Shown here: in pieces, positions 1 to 8,135 of the stretch | Layout of the letters: every line of letters begins with the position of its first letter | How positions within the stretch are numbered: position 1 is the first letter of the stretch | NCBI GenBank assembly: GCA_910586555.1 | Contig: CAJUJY010000040.1 | Coordinates: 1-33,455, forward strand | Reading direction: 5' to 3' | DNA length: 33,455 nucleotides | From: an uncultured Lachnospiraceae bacterium | GTDB lineage: Bacteria; Bacillota; Clostridia; Lachnospirales; Lachnospiraceae | Notes under the pieces: model-generated | What the model was told of the DNA's origin: nothing | Seen by the model: only the letters and a program-made list of their open reading frames with translations | Database searches by the model: none | Position numbers and translations under genes: made by a program

Positions 1-52
1 TCCATGCCTTCATTATATCTTATCTTTAACTTTTTGAAAATTGATTTCCGTG
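1..52 (-). repeat. Left copy of 52-bp terminal inverted repeat with outward promoter
   Basis: Bases 1-52 are the reverse complement of 33401-33452 with a single mismatch (position 7), and identity stops abruptly on the inner side. Read on the minus strand the repeat holds TTTTCA (40-35), a 17-base spacer and TATAAT (17-12), which is a good sigma-A promoter firing out of the window. The simplest reading is that the window is a contig ending in two copies of a longer genomic repeat, such as an rRNA operon or a duplicated gene, that begins just outside. A true invertible segment cannot be excluded. Confidence 0.85.
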
Positions 53-70
53 GGTAATTGATAATTTTGC

Positions 71-104
71 TTGACTTTATAGCTGATTAAAATTATTATA
101 TAAT
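71..104 (+). promoter_or_regulatory. Probable relA promoter
   Basis: TTGACT (71-76) is followed after 17 bases by TATTAT (94-99). A perfect TATAAT overlaps at 99-104 but would sit 22 bases from the -35 box. The site is about 90 bases upstream of the Rel start and points toward it. It is divergent from the outward promoter in the end repeat. Confidence 0.5.
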
Positions 105-188
105 GTAATAAAATCTGGGACAGCTAAAGGCACTTCCGGATATAGTAACAAGCATAAATAATTACACATGATGGAGGGATGTATATAT

Positions 189-2498
189 ATGGCGGAACCG
201 GATAGTAATAGTAATATGGCAGAAGTAAAAATTGATAATGGTGAGCTTGATACAAGCATGACCCCAAAAGACTTTACAGAACCTGGAACTTTGTATAAAA
301 GGCTTAAAAATATGATACAAGGCTACCATCCATCGGCAGATATAACCATGGTAGAAAAAGCTTATAATATAGCCAGGAAAGCACATGAAGGGCAGCTTAG
401 GAAGTCCGGTGAACCTTATATAATACACCCTTTATGCGTCTGTATTATCCTTGCAGAACTTGAACTTGACAAGGAAACAATAGTGGCAGGCATGCTGCAT
501 GATGTTGTGGAAGATACAGTTATGACAAGTGAAGAGATTACAAAAGAATTTGGCAGTGAAGTTTCCCTGCTTGTTGACGGTGTAACAAAACTCACACAGA
601 TTGACTATGTAGCAGATAAAGTTGAAGTCCAGGCGGAGAACTTAAGGAAAATGTTCCTTGCAATGGCAAAGGACATAAGGGTTATACTTATTAAACTTGC
701 AGACAGGCTGCATAACCAGAGGACAATGCAGTACCAGACACCTAAAAAGCAGAAGGAAAAATCAAGGGAAACCATAGATATATATGCACCCATTGCAGAC
801 AGGCTTGGGATTTCCAAGATTAAAGTGGAACTTGATGACCTTGCTTTTAAATATCTTGAACCTGCCATGTATGAAGAGCTTGTCACAAGTATTGAGAATG
901 GCAGGGTAAGGCGTGAAGAATTTATTAAAAAGATAGTAGGTGAAGTCAGGCACCATATTGAAGAAGCAGGAATAAAAGCGGAGATTGACGGGCGTGCAAA
1001 GCATTATTTCAGTGTATATAAAAAGATGGTTACACAGCATAAAAAGCTTGACCAGATATATGATTTATTTGCAGTAAGGATTATTGTGGATACAGAACGT
1101 GAATGTTATACAGCACTTGGTGTAATACATGAGATATACAAGCCAATACCAGGGCATTTTAAGGACTATATATCAATGCCAAAGCCAAATAATTACCAGT
1201 CACTGCATACAACACTTATAGGCCCTTCAGGACAGCCTTTTGAAATACAGATACGTACTTATGAAATGCACCGTACTGCGGAATATGGCATTGCTGCACA
1301 CTGGAAATACAAAGAAAACCAGTATGGCAAAAATACTTCTGACAGCGAGGAAGAGAAACTTGCATGGCTGCGCCGTATTCTTGAATGGCAGAAGGACATG
1401 TCTGATAATAAAGAGTTTTTAAGCCTTTTAAAAAGCGATCTGGATCTTTTTGCAGACCATGTATACTGTTTTACAAAAGATGGTGATGTAAAGAACCTGC
1501 CAGCAGGCTCTACCCCTATAGATTTTGCATATGCTGTACACAGTGCAGTTGGCAATAAAATGGTCGGTGCACGTGTCAATGGAAACCTTGTGCCTATTGA
1601 ATATGAGATACAGAATGGTGACAGGGTGGAGATTGTTACTTCACAAAATTCCAAAGGGCCAAGCCGTGACTGGCTTTCCATTGTAAAAAGTGCGCAGGCA
1701 AAGAATAAGATTAACCAGTGGTTCAGGCTTGAATTTAAAGAGGAAAATATTACAAGAGGCAAGGAACTTCTGGCTAATTACTGTAAGGCGCAGGGAATAG
1801 TACTGTCTGACCTTGCAAAACCTGAATACACAGAGGCATGTAAGAAAAAATATGGCTTCCGTGACTGGGTTTCTGTACTTGCAGCAATAGGGCATGGCGG
1901 TTTAAAAGAAGGGCAGGTAATTAACAAACTACAGTATGAATATGAGAAAAAGCACCCTAAACATATAACCGATAAAGATATATTAGAAGCTGTAAACAGT
2001 TCGCCTGCACAAAATGAAACGGCATCTGTTAAGTCTAAAAGCGGCATTGTTGTTGCAGGCATTGATGATGTATCAGTAAGGTTTTCAAAGTGCTGCAGCC
2101 CTGTGCCTGGTGATGAAATAATAGGATTTGTCACAAGGGGAAGGGGTGTTTCAATACACCGCACAGACTGTATTAATATGATGAACCTGCCAGAGCAGGA
2201 CAGGCAGAGGATAATAGAAGCAGAGTGGCAGGTTGCGCCAGAAGGCAGATCTGGTGAACTGTATGATACAGAAATAATTATTTATGCATATGACCGTATG
2301 GGGATACTTTTTGATATAACAAAAGTATTTACAGAAAATAAGATAGATGTAAAGTCAGTGAACTCTAAAACAAGCAAACAAGGGATAGCCACTATTAATA
2401 TAGGGTTTGCCATACGCGGCGTAGAAGCATTAGGTGAACTTGTTAAAAAGTTAAGGAATGTTGAAAGTGTAAAAGATATCCAGAGGACACAGTCATAA
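189..2498 (+). CDS. relA: Bifunctional (p)ppGpp synthetase/hydrolase (Rel/SpoT family)
   Basis: Makes and degrades the stringent-response alarmones pppGpp/ppGpp. The start is ATG 189, because GGAGGG at 173-178 lies 10 bases upstream; the in-frame ATGs at 168 and 171 lack a ribosome site. That gives 769 residues, normal for long Rel proteins. The N-terminal HD hydrolase has metal ligands H66, H80 and H104-D105 in the motif HDVVED. The synthetase domain follows with the conserved segments KDYISMPKPNNYQSLHTT and QIRTYEMH. Next are a TGS domain (about residues 420-480), a cysteine-containing zinc-finger-like segment (FSKCCSPVPGDEI) and a C-terminal ACT domain. Because the HD residues are intact it should be bifunctional, as is usual for the single Rel of Firmicutes. 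It heads a run of four closely spaced same-strand genes. In many Clostridia recJ and apt precede it; here the window ends instead. Confidence 0.95.
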   Translation: MAEPDSNSNMAEVKIDNGELDTSMTPKDFTEPGTLYKRLKNMIQGYHPSADITMVEKAYNIARKAHEGQLRKSGEPYIIHPLCVCIILAELELDKETIVAGMLHDVVEDTVMTSEEITKEFGSEVSLLVDGVTKLTQIDYVADKVEVQAENLRKMFLAMAKDIRVILIKLADRLHNQRTMQYQTPKKQKEKSRETIDIYAPIADRLGISKIKVELDDLAFKYLEPAMYEELVTSIENGRVRREEFIKKIVGEVRHHIEEAGIKAEIDGRAKHYFSVYKKMVTQHKKLDQIYDLFAVRIIVDTERECYTALGVIHEIYKPIPGHFKDYISMPKPNNYQSLHTTLIGPSGQPFEIQIRTYEMHRTAEYGIAAHWKYKENQYGKNTSDSEEEKLAWLRRILEWQKDMSDNKEFLSLLKSDLDLFADHVYCFTKDGDVKNLPAGSTPIDFAYAVHSAVGNKMVGARVNGNLVPIEYEIQNGDRVEIVTSQNSKGPSRDWLSIVKSAQAKNKINQWFRLEFKEENITRGKELLANYCKAQGIVLSDLAKPEYTEACKKKYGFRDWVSVLAAIGHGGLKEGQVINKLQYEYEKKHPKHITDKDILEAVNSSPAQNETASVKSKSGIVVAGIDDVSVRFSKCCSPVPGDEIIGFVTRGRGVSIHRTDCINMMNLPEQDRQRIIEAEWQVAPEGRSGELYDTEIIIYAYDRMGILFDITKVFTENKIDVKSVNSKTSKQGIATINIGFAIRGVEALGELVKKLRNVESVKDIQRTQS

Positions 2499-2568
2499 AA
2501 TATTTATTATATAATTATATAAAGGAGTAAGATGCACTCCATGCAGGAAGTGCAGAAATGAGGGAATT

Positions 2569-3207
2569 ATGCCAGATTATAAATGTGAAATGAAAGTTGT
2601 AGGAAGTGTACAGACAAACTGCTATTTTATTTATAATACAAATACATCTGAATGTATTATTATAGATCCTGGTGATGAAGCACAGCGCATTAATGCTTTT
2701 ATTGTAGAAAAAGGGATTAAGCCTGTTGCAATACTGCTTACACATGGGCATTTTGACCATGTAGGCGCAGTTACATTTTTAAGGAATAAATACGGCATAA
2801 AAGTATATGCAGCAGAGGCAGAGCGTGAAACGCTTGAAAGCCCTGAAATAAACCTTTCTTCACAGCTTATGGGGGAAAGGATAATACTTGAAGCAGATGA
2901 ATGGCTTTATGACGGACAGGAAATAAACCTTATTGGTGAGAAAATAAGATGCCTGCTTACACCTGGGCACACTGAAGGGGGAATGTGCTTTTATTTTACA
3001 GGATGCGGCATACTCTTTTCAGGTGATACACTTTTTGAACAGTCTGTAGGACGCACAGATTTTCCAGGGGGAAGCATGGGAAAGATAGTACAGTCAATAA
3101 GGACAAAACTTTTTGTACTGCCAGATTATGTAAAAGTTTATCCTGGGCATGGCATGGAAACTACCATAGGTGATGAAAAACTGCTTAATCCATATGCTGC
3201 ATTATAA
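2569..3207 (+). CDS. MBL-fold metallo-hydrolase (glyoxalase II-like)
   Basis: A 212-residue metallo-beta-lactamase-fold hydrolase. The THGHFDH motif supplies H59, H61, D63 and H64. Further ligands are H134 (TPGHTEGG), D153 (FSGDTLF) and H194 (YPGHG). This is the complete binuclear zinc/iron site of the glyoxalase II/YcbL-type subgroup. The compact size, without the C-terminal glutathione-binding region of true glyoxalase II, fits the short bacterial YcbL-like enzymes, whose physiological thioester substrate is mostly unknown. GAGGG lies a few bases before the ATG. It sits 70 bases after relA and 41 bases before hemZ, a linkage that recurs in Clostridia. I infer cytoplasmic thioester or related hydrolase activity, not a defined pathway. 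Confidence 0.85.
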   Translation: MPDYKCEMKVVGSVQTNCYFIYNTNTSECIIIDPGDEAQRINAFIVEKGIKPVAILLTHGHFDHVGAVTFLRNKYGIKVYAAEAERETLESPEINLSSQLMGERIILEADEWLYDGQEINLIGEKIRCLLTPGHTEGGMCFYFTGCGILFSGDTLFEQSVGRTDFPGGSMGKIVQSIRTKLFVLPDYVKVYPGHGMETTIGDEKLLNPYAAL

Positions 3208-3248
3208 GAAAAAACAACCTTATTGCCGCTTTAAGGTAATAGAAAGGC

Positions 3249-4850
3249 ATGAATATTTTTATGGTTAAGATTATATTGCCAGAACGTGGCTTTGACTATG
3301 AACTCCAGGCACTTGTAACAAGTTTTTTTCCTGGACAGGCTGTAATTACAGAAATACAGGATAAGGACTGCAAAAACAGCAGCCTGCCCACACACAAAGA
3401 TAAAGACAGCCTGCTTGCAACAGTTAGTATAACATTGTCACAGTATAAGATTTCAGCAAGTTTTTGTGCCAGATCCTTTTTAATTTCACGTGAATGTTTT
3501 GTAACAGGTGATGGTGACTGGCATAAACATATAGATAAAAGCACAAATCCTTACAGGACTTACTATAAAAACAAGTTAAAAAAGCTTGTTTTTGAATTAA
3601 TAAGCAGTTTTCCTGAAGATATGCTGCCAGAAAACCTTATAAGGCGTATACCTGCATGGGGGACAATGACAGGGGTGCGGCCTGTAAAAATTATTATGGA
3701 AGATATCCTTAAAGAAAAGGATACAGACATAATACGCAAAAATTTAAAAGAAGTATACTGCCTGGACAATGAAAAGGCAGAATTTGCCATACAAGTTGCT
3801 TTAAACGAAGCACGCCTTCTTAAACAGCCAGGTTATAAAGATGGTTACAGCCTTTATATAGGGATACCATTCTGCCCGGCAACATGCCTGTACTGTTCAT
3901 TTACATCATACCCATTTTCAAAGGAACTTGCAGATGCTTATTTAAAGGCACTTATTAAAGAAATGGAGTATTCATCACATATATTTGAAGATAAAAAACT
4001 GTCATGCATATATATAGGCGGAGGGACACCGGTTTCCCTTAGTGCCAGCCAGTTAGAAACCATTTTAAATGCTTTATATAAGTACTTTCCAGCAGATAAA
4101 AGCATTGAATTTACAGTTGAGGCAGGAAGGCCTGACAGCATAACAGAAGAAAAGCTTAATGTACTAAGAAATTATGGCGTTTGCAGGGTATCTGTAAACC
4201 CGCAGACAATGCAGCAGAGGACACTAGATATTATTGGCAGGAAACATACAACAGTACAGGCAGCAGAAGCTTTTAAAATGGCACGTGATGCCGGGTTTAA
4301 CAATATAAATATGGATCTGATTACAGGGCTTCCAGGAGAGAACATAAAAGATTTTGCAGATACACTTTCACAAATAGAATGTTTAGGGCCTGACAGCATT
4401 ACAATACATTCACTTGTAATTAAAAGGGCATCAAAGCTGCGTGAAAGAATACAGGAAAATGGCTGGACTTCTGGCATAGAAAGGGCTGCATGCATGGAAG
4501 AAATGTTTAAGATGGGACAGCAGTTTGCCAAAGAACATGGCTATAAACCTTATTATATGTACAGACAGAAAAATTCTGCTGGCTGTGCAGGAAGTACAGG
4601 GCAGGAAAATACAGGATATGCAAAGGAAGGCAAGGAATGTCTTTATAATATTCTTATTATGGAGGAAGTGCAGACTATCCTGGCAATGGGTGCAGGGGCA
4701 TCAACAAAACTGTATAATACGGACACAAGACAGACAGAGCGGTTTGCGAATGTTAAAAATGTTAATGATTACATAGGGCGGATTGATGAGATGATTGGCA
4801 GAAAGAAGAGTATTTATGACAGACTATATAAAAAGAATAATGGAAAATAA
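3249..4850 (+). CDS. hemZ: Coproporphyrinogen dehydrogenase HemZ-like radical SAM protein
   Basis: A 533-residue radical SAM protein of the HemN/HemZ family. The iron-sulfur motif CPATCLYC (C209, C213, C216) binds the 4Fe-4S cluster that cleaves S-adenosylmethionine. It is followed by the glycine-rich IYIGGGTPVSL and the NMDLITGLPGE strand typical of HemN-like proteins. The roughly 200-residue N-terminal extension before the radical SAM core, including TGVRPVKI, matches HemZ rather than HemN/HemW. HemZ was named for oxygen-independent coproporphyrinogen III oxidation, but many anaerobes with it lack a complete haem pathway, so the true substrate is uncertain. A later in-frame ATG at 3261 is an alternative start. 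The next gene overlaps its 3' end by 56 bases, which suggests translational coupling. Confidence 0.9.
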   Translation: MNIFMVKIILPERGFDYELQALVTSFFPGQAVITEIQDKDCKNSSLPTHKDKDSLLATVSITLSQYKISASFCARSFLISRECFVTGDGDWHKHIDKSTNPYRTYYKNKLKKLVFELISSFPEDMLPENLIRRIPAWGTMTGVRPVKIIMEDILKEKDTDIIRKNLKEVYCLDNEKAEFAIQVALNEARLLKQPGYKDGYSLYIGIPFCPATCLYCSFTSYPFSKELADAYLKALIKEMEYSSHIFEDKKLSCIYIGGGTPVSLSASQLETILNALYKYFPADKSIEFTVEAGRPDSITEEKLNVLRNYGVCRVSVNPQTMQQRTLDIIGRKHTTVQAAEAFKMARDAGFNNINMDLITGLPGENIKDFADTLSQIECLGPDSITIHSLVIKRASKLRERIQENGWTSGIERAACMEEMFKMGQQFAKEHGYKPYYMYRQKNSAGCAGSTGQENTGYAKEGKECLYNILIMEEVQTILAMGAGASTKLYNTDTRQTERFANVKNVNDYIGRIDEMIGRKKSIYDRLYKKNNGK

Positions 4851-5496
4851 TACAATTCCTGGCCATTTAAAAATGGTACTGCATGATGAAATGTACCATG
4901 GCATTGAGGTTAGTAACCTTGCAGTAATGATTGCGGAGGAAATGGGTGAAAACCATGCTTTTTGTAAAGATTTGTCAGTGGCAGGAATGTTGCATGATAT
5001 AGGCAAGCTTAAGCTTGCAGATTATATTTTTCTGGAAGAAGATACCCTTGTTATTGAACAAATGAAATATGTAAGGCAACATTCATTATATAGTTATAAA
5101 ATCCTAAAAGAAGCAGGATATAACAATAATATTTTAAATGCTGTATTTTACCACCATGAAAATTACGATGGCTCAGGTTACCCTGATAACCTGAAAGGGG
5201 ATAAAATACCGTGGATGGCAAGGATATTAAGGACATGCGATGTATTTGCAGCACTTACAAGCAACAGAAGCTACAGAAAAGCATTTGATATAAAACAAGC
5301 TGTAGAAATAATGATTGAAGAAGTTTCTGATTATGATATGAAAGTATTCCTTACATTCCAGCGTATACTGCATAATGGAACGTTTAAGGGCATACAGGAG
5401 CTTAGAAGCCATGTAAACATGTTACAACAGGAACAGTTAAGGCTTTTTGAAAGAGTTGCCGTACAAGACAGGAAAATTTATGGAACAGGCATGTAA
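4795..5496 (+). CDS. Small stand-alone HD-GYP-type HD-domain protein
   Basis: A 233-residue protein that is almost entirely one HD domain. Metal-binding positions are HD 67-68 (MLHDIGK), H96 and HHE 120-122, followed by DGSGYP (GYP 127-129) and a conserved RTCDVFAALTSNRSYR segment. The combination HD...HHE...DG.GYP is the signature of HD-GYP cyclic-di-GMP phosphodiesterases, so c-di-GMP hydrolysis is a reasonable inference; no sensor domain is attached. It overlaps the end of hemZ. An alternative ATG at 4816 would remove seven residues. After the HD core comes a short helical tail rich in Gln and Leu. hisS commonly occupies the position between hemZ and aspS in related genomes, and this gene sits there instead. 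Confidence 0.8.
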   Translation: MAERRVFMTDYIKRIMENNTIPGHLKMVLHDEMYHGIEVSNLAVMIAEEMGENHAFCKDLSVAGMLHDIGKLKLADYIFLEEDTLVIEQMKYVRQHSLYSYKILKEAGYNNNILNAVFYHHENYDGSGYPDNLKGDKIPWMARILRTCDVFAALTSNRSYRKAFDIKQAVEIMIEEVSDYDMKVFLTFQRILHNGTFKGIQELRSHVNMLQQEQLRLFERVAVQDRKIYGTGM

Positions 5497-5550
5497 AAAA
5501 TGCCTGCCAAGCTTGATATATTCCGGATTTCGTTGTATTATGTAGAAAGC

Positions 5551-5565
5551 AGTGCGGGCATTGCC
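5551..5565. other. GC-rich hairpin after the HD-GYP gene
   Basis: At about 5553-5567, GCGGGC and GCCCGC form a perfect 6-bp stem around ATT, about 55 bases after the stop codon. It is followed by TATATAATTT, not a clear U-tract, so it is only a possible terminator. It immediately precedes the structured repeat. Confidence 0.4.
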
Positions 5566-5574
5566 CGCTATATA

Positions 5575-5787
5575 ATTTAACCTCATTAAGCCAGCCCTTT
5601 AAAGGGCACGCTTCTTAAACAGCGGGTTTGATTTACCAGGGCTTGCTTAGTATGGCAGGATAAAATCCTGCTATACTGCCGCAGAGCGGCAATGAGGCTG
5701 GTTTGCAAGTGGGCAAGTAGCAAATGCCTGCTTTGCAGGTAATCAAAGATTGCTTGAAATGCGGATTGCGAATATCCGCGCAAGAAT
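5575..5787 (+). repeat. Structured repeat, copy 1 (long form), in the aspS leader
   Basis: Shares ordered blocks with 21429-21577: ATTTAACCTCATTA; CTTAGT.TGGCAGG; CCTGC...ACTGCCGCA.AGCGGCAATGAGG; GCAAGTAGC; and an identical GCGGATTGCGAATATCC. The blocks fold: an outer stem CCTCATT/AATGAGG; a long arm AGTATGGCAGGAT/ATCCTGCTATACT; a small hairpin GCCGC-AGA-GCGGC; and a terminal hairpin GCGGAT/ATCCGC. Relative to copy 2 this copy has about 60 extra bases, including CCTGC-TTT-GCAGG. It ends right at the aspS ribosome site (GGAGG 5788-5792). It could be a cis-regulatory RNA, an sRNA or a non-autonomous repeat. I do not recognise it, and it does not show T-box hallmarks. Confidence 0.75.
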
Positions 5788-5798
5788 GGAGGATTAAT

Positions 5799-7583
5799 AT
5801 GGCTGAACCAATGAGAGGCATGAAGCGCACTTGCAGGTGTGCAGAACTAAGTGAAAAGAATATAGGCGAAGAAGTTATTGTAATGGGATGGGTGCAGAAA
5901 CAAAGGAACATGGGCAATATTATATTTGCCGACTTGCGTGACCGTTCAGGCATATTACAGATTATATTTGAAGATGATGGTACAGAAAACGGATATTTTA
6001 GCAAAGCAGGAAAGTTAAGGAGTGAATTTGTCATTGCTGTAAAGGGTGTTGTCCTGGCACGTTCAGGGGCAGTAAATAAAAACCTTGCAACAGGCAAAAT
6101 TGAGTTAAAGGCTAAGGAACTCCGTATATTGTCGGAAGCTAAAACACCTCCTTTCCCGGTTGAAGAAAACAGCAAAACTAAGGAAGATTTGCGGCTTAAA
6201 TACAGGTATCTTGATTTAAGGCGTCCTGATTTACAGAAAAACCTTATAATGAGAAGCAGGATTGCAGGGGTTATACGCCAGTTTCTTGCAGAAGAAGGGT
6301 TTATTGAAATAGAAACACCTATGCTTACTAAAAGCACACCAGAGGGGGCAAGGGATTACCTTGTGCCAAGCAGGGTACACAAAGGTTCGTTTTATGCACT
6401 TCCACAGTCCCCGCAGCTTTTTAAACAGTTATTAATGTGCGCAGGATATGACAGGTATTTCCAGATTGTAAAGTGCTTCAGGGACGAAGACTTACGTGCC
6501 GACAGACAGCCGGAATTTACACAGGTTGATATGGAATTATCATTTGCAGATGAAGATGATGTTATAGATGTTAATGAAAGACTTCTTAAAAAACTATTTA
6601 AGGAAATATTAGATGTAGATATCACGCTTCCAATACAGCGTATGACATGGCAGGAGGCTATGGACAGGTTTGGTTCAGACAAGCCTGACATGCGTTTTGG
6701 AATGGAACTTAATAATATATCAGAAACCGTAAAAGATTGTGGTTTTAAATTATTTACAGATGCACTTGCAGCAGGCGGCTCTGTACGTGGAATTAATGCC
6801 AAAGGACAGGCAGCAATGCCACGCAAAAAGATAGATGCTCTTGTAAATATGGCTAAAGATTTTGGTGCAAAAGGGCTTGCATACCTTTCTATAAATGAAG
6901 ATGGCACTTATAAGTGTTCATTTGGAAAGTTTATGGCGGAAGAGGAATTAAAAACCCTTGTATCTGCAATGGACGGAAAGCCAGGGGATCTGCTTTTATT
7001 TGCAGCAGGCAGTAACAAAACAGTTTATGATGCGCTTGGCAATATACGTCTTGAAATTGCAAATAAAGCAGGCCTTATTAAAGACGGGGAATATAAATTT
7101 TTATGGGTTACAGAATTTCCTGAATTTGAATATTCAGAAGAACAGGGAAGATACCTTGCAATGCACCACCCGTTTACAATGCCTTTTGAAGAGGATATAC
7201 AATATATAGGAAGTGATCCAGAAAGAGTACGTGCAAGGGCCTATGATATTGTGCTTAACGGAATAGAGCTTGGAGGCGGCTCAGTGCGTATACACCAGGA
7301 TGATGTGCAGGAAACAATGCTTAAGGCACTTGGTTTTACAGAAGAAAAAGCATATGAACAGTTTGGCTTTTTATTAGAAGCATTTAAATATGGTGTGCCG
7401 CCGCATGCAGGGCTTGCCTATGGTTTTGACCGTCTTGTAATGCTTATGGCAGGGCTTGATAATATACGTGATGTAATTGCATTCCCAAAGGTAAAAGATG
7501 CATCATGCCCTATGACAAATGCACCAGATATTGTAGAAAAAGAACAGCTTGAAGAACTTGGGATAGAAATTAAAGAAGAATAA
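5799..7583 (+). CDS. aspS: Aspartyl-tRNA synthetase
   Basis: A class II aminoacyl-tRNA synthetase that charges tRNA-Asp. ATG 5799 follows GGAGG (5788-5792) by six bases; the frame is open 75 bases further upstream, but that stretch lies inside the structured repeat. The protein has 594 residues, normal for the bacterial type. In order: an OB-fold anticodon-binding domain (GWVQKQRNMGNIIFADLRDRSG); class II motif 2 (RYFQIVKCFRDEDLRADRQPEF); the bacterial GAD insertion; and motif 3 (GLAYGFDRLVMLMAG) near the C-terminus. The next gene begins two bases after its stop codon, so the two are almost certainly co-transcribed. Confidence 0.97.
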   Translation: MAEPMRGMKRTCRCAELSEKNIGEEVIVMGWVQKQRNMGNIIFADLRDRSGILQIIFEDDGTENGYFSKAGKLRSEFVIAVKGVVLARSGAVNKNLATGKIELKAKELRILSEAKTPPFPVEENSKTKEDLRLKYRYLDLRRPDLQKNLIMRSRIAGVIRQFLAEEGFIEIETPMLTKSTPEGARDYLVPSRVHKGSFYALPQSPQLFKQLLMCAGYDRYFQIVKCFRDEDLRADRQPEFTQVDMELSFADEDDVIDVNERLLKKLFKEILDVDITLPIQRMTWQEAMDRFGSDKPDMRFGMELNNISETVKDCGFKLFTDALAAGGSVRGINAKGQAAMPRKKIDALVNMAKDFGAKGLAYLSINEDGTYKCSFGKFMAEEELKTLVSAMDGKPGDLLLFAAGSNKTVYDALGNIRLEIANKAGLIKDGEYKFLWVTEFPEFEYSEEQGRYLAMHHPFTMPFEEDIQYIGSDPERVRARAYDIVLNGIELGGGSVRIHQDDVQETMLKALGFTEEKAYEQFGFLLEAFKYGVPPHAGLAYGFDRLVMLMAGLDNIRDVIAFPKVKDASCPMTNAPDIVEKEQLEELGIEIKEE

Positions 7584-7584
7584 C

Positions 7585-8079
7585 ATGGACAAGAAGCAGT
7601 ATATTAAAGTAATGGACTTTGTGCGTTCTTATAAGTATGGCATCCGTGCCATTTATATAGCTGGCAGGGCTATAACATATTTAACAGCAGTAATTTACCT
7701 GCTTACTATTACAATGCTTGTATATAAAAAAGACATGCGTTTTATAAGGGTAATTGCTGTACCAGCAGCAGGATTTATACTTTTATCAGTATTCAGGGCA
7801 AAGTACAATGCAATAAGGCCTTATGAAAAATATAATTTTAAACCACTTTTTCCCAAAGATACACATGGAAAAAGTTTCCCAAGCAGGCATGTATTTTCAA
7901 TATTTGCATGTGCAGGCGCAATAAGTTTTATATATCCGTTTACTGGCACGTTTATTTATATAATGGGTGTACTGCTTGCAATAATAAGGGTAATAGCAGG
8001 CATACACTTTCCAAAAGATGTAATAGCAGGCGCTCTTACAGGTATTTTATGCAGCATAGCAGGTTTTGCTAATTTATAG
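7585..8079 (+). CDS. PAP2-family membrane phosphatase
   Basis: A 164-residue integral membrane protein with hydrophobic segments at roughly 25-45, 52-70, 103-120 and 122-140. It carries the PAP2/acid-phosphatase signature: a Lys-Arg-Pro element (KYNAIRP), the SFPSRH block (PSRH 99-102) and RX5HX3D (R135, H141, D145). Such proteins dephosphorylate lipid phosphates such as undecaprenyl diphosphate or phosphatidic acid at the membrane surface. The start ATG lies two bases after the aspS stop, with the GAAGAA of the aspS end as the only possible ribosome site, which suggests coupling to aspS. The actual lipid substrate cannot be told from sequence. Confidence 0.88.
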   Translation: MDKKQYIKVMDFVRSYKYGIRAIYIAGRAITYLTAVIYLLTITMLVYKKDMRFIRVIAVPAAGFILLSVFRAKYNAIRPYEKYNFKPLFPKDTHGKSFPSRHVFSIFACAGAISFIYPFTGTFIYIMGVLLAIIRVIAGIHFPKDVIAGALTGILCSIAGFANL

Positions 8080-8135
8080 TAGTTTATTACTGCCGCAAGC
8101 AGGTTTAGTATAAATTATAGAATGGAGAGATTATC

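Noticed and set aside
1259..1762. Long open frames antisense to relA, leuS, tpiA, pgk and others
   Set aside because: They are mirror frames of strongly conserved genes, with no ribosome sites and no family resemblance.
5575..5798. T-box riboswitch upstream of aspS
   Set aside because: Aminoacyl-tRNA synthetase genes often have one, but no T-box sequence (TGG-ACC-GCG type) or terminator/antiterminator pair is present, and the same element precedes a non-synthetase gene.
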